From contig JAAYCJ010000348.1 of NCBI GenBank assembly GCA_012729815.1, positions 1 through 44,293 of the forward strand: a DNA stretch of 44,293 nucleotides, read 5' to 3'. This stretch comes from Phycisphaerae bacterium. Lineage in GTDB: Bacteria; Planctomycetota; Phycisphaerae; JAAYCJ01. Under the pieces are notes generated by a model that did no database searches, was not told the origin of the DNA, and was given only the letters and a program-made list of their open reading frames with translations. A program made the position numbers and the translations under genes. This document shows, one piece after another, positions 39,497-44,293 of this stretch; position 1 is the stretch's first letter; every line of letters starts with the position of its first letter.

Positions 39497-40812
39497 AACA
39501 GACCCTCTTTCTGTTGTTGATGATGTTCTACTTCACCTGCCGCTCGTTCGTCGAACCGTTCTGGGCGGTGTTCCTCTACTACGGCCTGTCCGTGCTTCGC
39601 CCCCAGGCGTTGTGGGAGTGGGCGTTGCCCGAAGGCATTCGATGGTCGCTCTACGCGGCGGTGCTGGCCGTGGTGGTCGCGATCCTGCATGGCCGCCCGG
39701 TCCAACGCCGGGCCACCCGTCCCCTCTTCCTGCCGATGCTCGCCGTCTTCGCGTTCTGTCTGCTGTGCAGCTACCACCACGCGTTGGACCGCACGCTGGC
39801 GTCGGCGACCGGCTGGGAATACGCCAAGCTGCTGACGATGCTGGTCGTGGGGGCGTGGGTCCTGACGGAGCGCCGCCACCTGCGGTACCTGGCGTGGATG
39901 ATCTTCGCGTGCCTCGGCTACGTGGTCTACGAGATGAACTCGCTGTACTTCTTCAAGGGGATGCTCTACATCTACCATCACGGTTTCGGCGGCTACGACA
40001 ACAACGGGGCGGCGCTGGCGTTGGCGATGGTGATTCCGTTCGGCTACTTCTTCTGGCTGGCCGAGCGGCGCTGGTGGCGATGGGGGTACCTGGCGGTCAC
40101 GCTCCCGGCGATGCACGTGGTGATGCTCAGTCTCTCGCGGGGAGCGATGCTCAGCACGCTGGTGGTCATGGTGGGCATGCTGGCGGCGACGGCCCGTCGC
40201 CACGCGGGACGGACGCTGCTGGCGGCGATCCTGCTGACGGCGGCGATCGCCGTCCTGGCCGGCCCGGAGGTCCGCGACCGCTTCGCCACGATCGGCGACA
40301 AGCTCCAGGACCCCTCCGCCGAGTCGCGGTACCTCAGTTGGCGGGCGGGCTACCGGATCGCCAAGGCCTACCCGCTGTTCGGCGTGGGGCTTCGGAATTC
40401 GAATCTGCTGACCTGGGACTACGGGGCGGACCGCGCGGGCCGGACAATCCACAACAACTACCTCCAGATTGCCGCCGACGCCGGCCTGCCCGCGCTGACG
40501 GTGTTCGTGAGCCTTCTGGTCGCGTCATTCGGTTGGTTCCATCTGGGGGCTCAGCGGGCGGCGGCGGACATGGACGATCCGGAAATGCGATGGCACCACT
40601 ACATCTGCCGGGCCGGCGGATGGAGCCTGGCCACCTTCGCGGTCGGATCGGTGTTCCTGTCATTTGAAACGTTCGAGTTGCCCTATCTTCTGATGCTCAT
40701 GGCGGCGGCCGCTCCGGATCTGGCCGGCGAGCCGCGTCTCGCAATCGCGGACTCGCAGCCGCGCCGGCTGCCTCGCGTCGCCGCCCTTTCGCCCGCGGAG
40801 ACCCCTGCATGA
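39493..40812 (+). CDS. O-glycosylation ligase/polymerase, exosortase A-associated (TIGR03097-like)
   Basis: A 439-residue polytopic membrane protein with about ten helices, of the O-antigen ligase (Wzy_C/WaaL) superfamily. It shows FGGYDNNGAALALAMVIPFGYFFWLAERRWWRWG, SLSRGAMLSTLVVM and YLSWRAGYRIAKAYPLFGVGLRNSN, which mark the putative O-glycosylation ligase found with exosortase A. The conserved HNNYLQIAADAGLPAL carries the catalytic-region histidine. Such proteins are proposed to transfer glycan to exported PEP-CTERM-type proteins or to polymerise EPS; this is not proven biochemically. GGAGGG precedes the ATG. It overlaps both neighbours by 4 bp. Confidence 0.9.
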   Translation: MKQTLFLLLMMFYFTCRSFVEPFWAVFLYYGLSVLRPQALWEWALPEGIRWSLYAAVLAVVVAILHGRPVQRRATRPLFLPMLAVFAFCLLCSYHHALDRTLASATGWEYAKLLTMLVVGAWVLTERRHLRYLAWMIFACLGYVVYEMNSLYFFKGMLYIYHHGFGGYDNNGAALALAMVIPFGYFFWLAERRWWRWGYLAVTLPAMHVVMLSLSRGAMLSTLVVMVGMLAATARRHAGRTLLAAILLTAAIAVLAGPEVRDRFATIGDKLQDPSAESRYLSWRAGYRIAKAYPLFGVGLRNSNLLTWDYGADRAGRTIHNNYLQIAADAGLPALTVFVSLLVASFGWFHLGAQRAAADMDDPEMRWHHYICRAGGWSLATFAVGSVFLSFETFELPYLLMLMAAAAPDLAGEPRLAIADSQPRRLPRVAALSPAETPA

Positions 40813-42011
40813 ATTGGCGGCTGACCGATCACCTGGACCGCATCGTTCGCACGTTGAATCGCTGGGCCGAGACCCGGCGCCCCGGATGGCGCCGCCGACT
40901 CGCGCTGGGACTGAACCTGCCGCTGCGGGTCGTCTGGCATCTGTGGCGGAACCGTCGCTACCTGACCGCGGGCAAGCTGCTCAACATCGCCGTCGTCAAC
41001 GTCGAGTACCTGCTTCGGCGAGAGCGGCTCCTGGGATTGCCGTACGACATCAAGATCGAGCCGACCAACCGCTGCGGCGGCGGGTGCCGGTTGTGCCCGA
41101 CCGGCCAGGGCCTCCAGGGACGGGCCAAGGGCGTCATGCCGTTCGAGCGGTTCGAACGCCTCGTCGAGCAGATCCGCGACCACGCGTACGTCCTGGACCT
41201 CTCGAACTGGGGCGATCCGCTGGCCTCGCCCGAAATCTACCGCATGATCCGCTGCGCCCACGACGCGCGAATCTGGACCTACCTCTCGAGCACCCTGGCC
41301 CTCTTCGATCCCGCCCGCGACGCCGAAACGCTCATCCGATCCGGCCTGGATATGCTCAACGTCTCGCTGCACGCGGCGACCCCGGAGACGTGCCGCCACT
41401 ATCAGCCGGGCCGGTGGCTCCAAGCCGACCTGGACAAGCTGCGGGCCTTGCTCGAGACCCGGCGACGCCTCGGTTCGCGAACCCCCATCGTCCGCCTGTT
41501 CTTCGTGGTCACCCGGCACAACGAACACGAGATCGAGCCATTCCGGCAGTTGGCCCGCGAGTTGGATTGCCAAGCCGTCTTCGCTCCCGCCTCGCTGAAC
41601 CTGCGATTCCTGGGCCGGGATCGGAACCTGGCCGACCGGAAGTGGCCGCCCGAGCGAAAACGCCAGGTCGCCCGCGAACTCGCCGAGACATGGCTGCCAC
41701 GCGATCCGCAGTGGATCGCCCCGTGGTACCGCCGGAGTGTGGAGGAGTTGATCGACTTTCAGCCGACGGGCGCGGGCAAACCTTACCGCTGCGACTGGCC
41801 GTGGCGGCGGACGGTGATCAACTGGGACGGCGGCGTGGCCGCCTGCTGCGGAGTCTTCGACCCGCGACACGACCTGGGCAACGTCGGCGAGCGCCCGCTC
41901 CGCGAGATCTGGAACGGGCCCGCGTATCGCGCCGCCCGTCGAAGCTTTCGTCGCCCCGTCCGCACCCCCGTCGGCGAATCCTGCGAGCATTGCATGGGAG
42001 TGCTGCCCTGA
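40809..42011 (+). CDS. Radical SAM/SPASM-domain protein
   Basis: A 400-residue iron-sulfur enzyme. The radical SAM CxxxCxxC is Cys89, Cys93 and Cys96 (NRCGGGCRLC), in the normal position after a basic 80-residue N-terminal segment with possible membrane association (NLPLRVVWHLWRNRRYL). A SPASM-type C-terminus has CDWPWRRTVINWDGGVAACCGVFD and ends in CEHCMGVLP, able to bind auxiliary FeS clusters. Family members modify peptides or sugars and some occur in polysaccharide loci with unknown function. Its ATG overlaps the ligase stop by 4 bp, making it an integral part of the operon. The substrate here is unknown and may be a sugar or a carrier-linked intermediate. Confidence 0.87.
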   Translation: MNWRLTDHLDRIVRTLNRWAETRRPGWRRRLALGLNLPLRVVWHLWRNRRYLTAGKLLNIAVVNVEYLLRRERLLGLPYDIKIEPTNRCGGGCRLCPTGQGLQGRAKGVMPFERFERLVEQIRDHAYVLDLSNWGDPLASPEIYRMIRCAHDARIWTYLSSTLALFDPARDAETLIRSGLDMLNVSLHAATPETCRHYQPGRWLQADLDKLRALLETRRRLGSRTPIVRLFFVVTRHNEHEIEPFRQLARELDCQAVFAPASLNLRFLGRDRNLADRKWPPERKRQVARELAETWLPRDPQWIAPWYRRSVEELIDFQPTGAGKPYRCDWPWRRTVINWDGGVAACCGVFDPRHDLGNVGERPLREIWNGPAYRAARRSFRRPVRTPVGESCEHCMGVLP

Positions 42012-42020
42012 CGTCCGACG

Positions 42021-43169
42021 ATGATCCGATCTATCGCCCACAATCCGCCGCGGTTGCGAGTGCTGCACGTGCTGCACAGCCTCGACTGCGCCGGGACCGA
42101 GCGACTCGCCTGCGACTTGATGCTCGCGCTGGGCGAGCAGGTGGAGTCCGCCGCGGTCTGTCTCGATCGCCAGGGGCCGCTGGCCGCCCGCCTTCGCGAG
42201 GCGGGGCTGGAGGTCCGCTGCACCCAGCGGCGACCCGGCGTCGACCTTCGCCAGATCCCGCGGATCGCCGCGATCATCCGCCGCTTCCGCCCGCACGTCC
42301 TGCACTGCCATCAATACACGCCCTTCTTCTACGGCGGGCTGGCCGCGCTCGGCTCGCCCGGCGTCCGCGTCCTCTTCGCCGAACACGGACGGCATTTCCC
42401 CGATCGCGTGTCCCGCAAGCGGCGGCTCTTCAATCGGCTGCTCGACGCCCGCGCCGGCAAAGTCACCGCGGTCTGTGACTTCACGCGGCGGAGCCTGGTG
42501 GCTAACGAAGGGCTGTGCGCCCGGCGCATCGAGATTATCCCCAACGGCATCGACCTCGAACCGTTCGACCGCCTGCCCGACCGCGCAGCGGCGCGGGCCC
42601 GGCTCGGACTGCCCGACCGCGCGGACGTGATCGTCCACGTCGGATCGTTCCGGCCGATCAAGGACCATCCGACCGCCCTGCGGGCGATGGCGATGGTCCT
42701 GGCCCGCCGGCCCGCCGCCGTGCTCGTCTGCGCCGGCGAAGGGCCGCAGCTTTCCGCCTGCCAAACCCTTGCCCGCCAGCTGCGCATCGAACGCGCGGTC
42801 CGGTTCCTCGGCCGCCGCGACGACGTGCCCGCGATCCTGGCCGCGGGCGACCTGGCCCTCTCCAGTTCGCTCTGCGAGGCGCACAGCCTGGCCATGCTCG
42901 AGGCGATGGCGGCGGGATGTCCGGTCGTGGCCACCCGCGTCGGCGGCGTGCCCGAGACCGTTCCCGACGGACGGACCGGCCTGCTGGTCGGCCCGCAGGA
43001 CCCGCACGCCATGGCCCAGGCTCTCATCACGTTGCTCGAAGACGACGGCCGCCGCGCCGCAATGTCGCGCGCCGCAGCGGAACACGTCCGAACGCATTTT
43101 TCGAATCGCACCATGCACCAGCGATACCTCGACATCTATCGCCGCCTGAGCGCGGGAGCGGCCCGGTGA
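42021..43169 (+). CDS. Glycosyltransferase family 4 protein
   Basis: A 382-residue GT-B enzyme: RVLHVLHSLDCAGTERLACDLMLALG at the start, FAEHGRHFPDRVSRKRRLFNRLL in the middle, and a donor half with IEIIPNGIDLEPF, VIVHVGSFRPIKDHPTALRAMAM, VLVCAGEGPQL and SSSLCEAHSLAMLEAMAAGCPVVATRVGGVPET. All typical GT4 blocks are intact. It begins 9 bp after the radical SAM gene and its stop overlaps the next start (GTGA). Confidence 0.92.
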   Translation: MIRSIAHNPPRLRVLHVLHSLDCAGTERLACDLMLALGEQVESAAVCLDRQGPLAARLREAGLEVRCTQRRPGVDLRQIPRIAAIIRRFRPHVLHCHQYTPFFYGGLAALGSPGVRVLFAEHGRHFPDRVSRKRRLFNRLLDARAGKVTAVCDFTRRSLVANEGLCARRIEIIPNGIDLEPFDRLPDRAAARARLGLPDRADVIVHVGSFRPIKDHPTALRAMAMVLARRPAAVLVCAGEGPQLSACQTLARQLRIERAVRFLGRRDDVPAILAAGDLALSSSLCEAHSLAMLEAMAAGCPVVATRVGGVPETVPDGRTGLLVGPQDPHAMAQALITLLEDDGRRAAMSRAAAEHVRTHFSNRTMHQRYLDIYRRLSAGAAR

Positions 43170-44278
43170 ACCCCGATACCGCCTTGAGCATCCTGCACGT
43201 GCGAACCGTCCGCGGAAGCGGTGGCGGGCCCGACAAGGGAATCCTGGCCTCCTGCCAACGCCTGCGCCAACTCGGCTGCCGGGCCGACGCGTTCTACGTC
43301 CTCGACCGCCGCAGTGACTATCAGCCGTTGCTCGACGCGGCCAGGGCCAAAGGCGTGGACGTGCACACCGCTTTCGAGGACCGACCGGTCTGCCTCGATA
43401 CGCTTCGGCGCTTCCACCGCTGCCTCGTCCGCGGCCGCTACCGAATCGTTCACGTCCACGAGTACAAGTCGGCCGCGCTGGGCCAACTCCTGCGGCTGTG
43501 CCGCAGCTACCGCGTCGTCGCCACCGCCCACGGATACAACCGCACCTCGCGACGCGAACTGCTCTACTACGGGCTGGATCGACTCCTGCTTCGTCAAGCC
43601 GACGCGGTGGTCGCTCCCAGCCGGCAGATGGCCGATGAGCTTCGACGCCGCGGCGTGCCCGCGCCGCGAATCCGGATCATCCCCAACGGCGTGGACTGCA
43701 GCGGCCCGATGGTCCAGCCGATCGGCCGCAACGGGCGGCTGCGGCTGCTCTATCTCGGCCGGCTCAGTCCCGAAAAGGACCCGCTCAATCTGATCGACGC
43801 GGCGGCGCACCTCAAATCCCGAGGCGTCGCGGTCGAAGTGACCATCGCCGGCGACGGACCGCAGCGGGACGTCCTCGCCGCGGAAACCCGACGACGCGGA
43901 CTCGACAACGCCGTGCGACTGCCGGGTTTCGTCAGCGACGTCCGCTCGCTGCTGGCCCGGACCGACGCCCTGGTCTGTCCCAGCCGCACCGAGTGCATGC
44001 CCAACGCCATCCTCGAGGCGATGGCCGCCGGCGTGCCCGTGGTCGCCACCGCCGTCGGCGGCGTGCCCGAGATGATCCGCCACGGCCGCGATGGGCTGCT
44101 GTGCCCGCCGCAAAACGCCGAGGCCCTCGCCGACGCGCTGCGGCAACTCGACCGCCAACCCGATCTGGCCCGATCGCTGGCCCGCAGCGCCCGCCGCCGC
44201 GTGATCGAGGAGTTCTCTTTCGAACGCCACATCCGCGACATGCTCGACCTCTATCGCCGCGTTCTGGAATCATCATGA
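43166..44278 (+). CDS. Glycosyltransferase family 4 protein
   Basis: A 370-residue GT-B enzyme with ILHVRTVRGSGGGPDKGILASCQRLRQLG, THGYNRTSRRELLYYGLDRLLLRQADAVVAPSRQM, IRIIPNGVDC, LLYLGRLSPEKDPLNLIDAA, VTIAGDGPQ and CPSRTECMPNAILEAMAAGVPVVATAVGGVPEMI. The start GTG at 43166 overlaps the stop of the previous gene, and its stop overlaps a further ATG at 44275. It resembles the preceding glycosyltransferase in its C-terminal half, consistent with ancient duplication. Confidence 0.92.
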   Translation: MNPDTALSILHVRTVRGSGGGPDKGILASCQRLRQLGCRADAFYVLDRRSDYQPLLDAARAKGVDVHTAFEDRPVCLDTLRRFHRCLVRGRYRIVHVHEYKSAALGQLLRLCRSYRVVATAHGYNRTSRRELLYYGLDRLLLRQADAVVAPSRQMADELRRRGVPAPRIRIIPNGVDCSGPMVQPIGRNGRLRLLYLGRLSPEKDPLNLIDAAAHLKSRGVAVEVTIAGDGPQRDVLAAETRRRGLDNAVRLPGFVSDVRSLLARTDALVCPSRTECMPNAILEAMAAGVPVVATAVGGVPEMIRHGRDGLLCPPQNAEALADALRQLDRQPDLARSLARSARRRVIEEFSFERHIRDMLDLYRRVLESS

Positions 44279-44293
44279 AGACGTTCGCCAAAA
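44275..44293 (+). CDS. Start of the next operon gene (partial)
   Basis: An ATG at 44275 overlaps the stop of the previous glycosyltransferase in the ATGA pattern used throughout this operon, and reads MKTFAK to the edge. Too little is present to name it. By position it is another polysaccharide or exosortase-locus gene. Confidence 0.5.

Noticed and set aside
1-44293. tRNA, rRNA, CRISPR array or toxin-antitoxin pair
   Set aside because: None was recognised by eye; the tandem repeats found are short heptamers or 33-bp units without spacer structure.

Overview
The window is a GC-rich bacterial chromosome segment, most likely from the Planctomycetota and possibly a Phycisphaerae-like lineage. 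This is inferred from gene content: an H-X9-DG prepilin-type protein, a DUF1573 protein, a PEP-CTERM protein, a large sialate O-acetylesterase, a TolQ/ExbD locus with a vWA protein, and an exosortase-type exopolysaccharide cluster. No rRNA, tRNA or CRISPR array is visible, so the taxonomic placement is an inference.

Left part (1-14.2 kb): mostly housekeeping genes separated by repeat-rich gaps. A prephenate dehydrogenase gene (tyrA, minus) lies divergent from accA (plus). A three-gene accessory cassette follows behind a consensus-like sigma70 promoter: a 13-cysteine secreted protein, a LolA-like protein with a C-terminal membrane anchor, and a DUF1573 protein. Then come an H-X9-DG protein (minus), a sialate O-acetylesterase, a PEP-CTERM protein with a clear terminator, a phosphotriesterase-family hydrolase, panC-panD (pantothenate synthesis) and lgt (lipoprotein maturation). 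The gaps hold a duplicated 49-bp hairpin repeat, a (GGCTYTA)8 tandem array, a 3 x 33-bp tandem repeat and tracts with a shared AAGTGCAAA core.

Middle part (14.4-23.9 kb, all minus strand): an envelope locus. In transcription order it encodes a vWA protein with a TonB-like N-terminal anchor, a TolQ/ExbB-like channel protein, ExbD, a second ExbD, a large secreted repeat protein, a membrane protein with a degenerate J-like domain, and a secreted protein with DnaJ-type CxxCxGxG zinc-finger repeats. A REP-associated (RAYT, Y1/HUH) transposase unit of about 1.1 kb has inserted between the two exbD genes. It is bounded by two copies of a perfect 56-bp palindrome, and the stop codons of both the transposase and the upstream exbD lie inside these palindromes.

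Right part (24.1 kb to the right edge, all plus strand): one long, tightly packed exopolysaccharide operon with many 4-bp ATGA/GTGA overlaps. It encodes an initiating sugar-phosphate transferase, a Wza-like export lipoprotein, a Wzz-like chain-length protein, a CapB/Wzc-like P-loop ATPase with a very long acidic N-terminal region, six family 1/4-type glycosyltransferases, a GT-C membrane glycosyltransferase, a GT9 heptosyltransferase-like protein, two methyltransferases, a Wzx-type flippase, an exosortase-associated O-glycosylation ligase and a radical SAM/SPASM protein. A further gene starts at the right edge. Two of these families are known associates of exosortase/PEP-CTERM systems, so an exosortase gene is predicted outside the window. 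It would process the PEP-CTERM protein at 9.2-10.0 kb.
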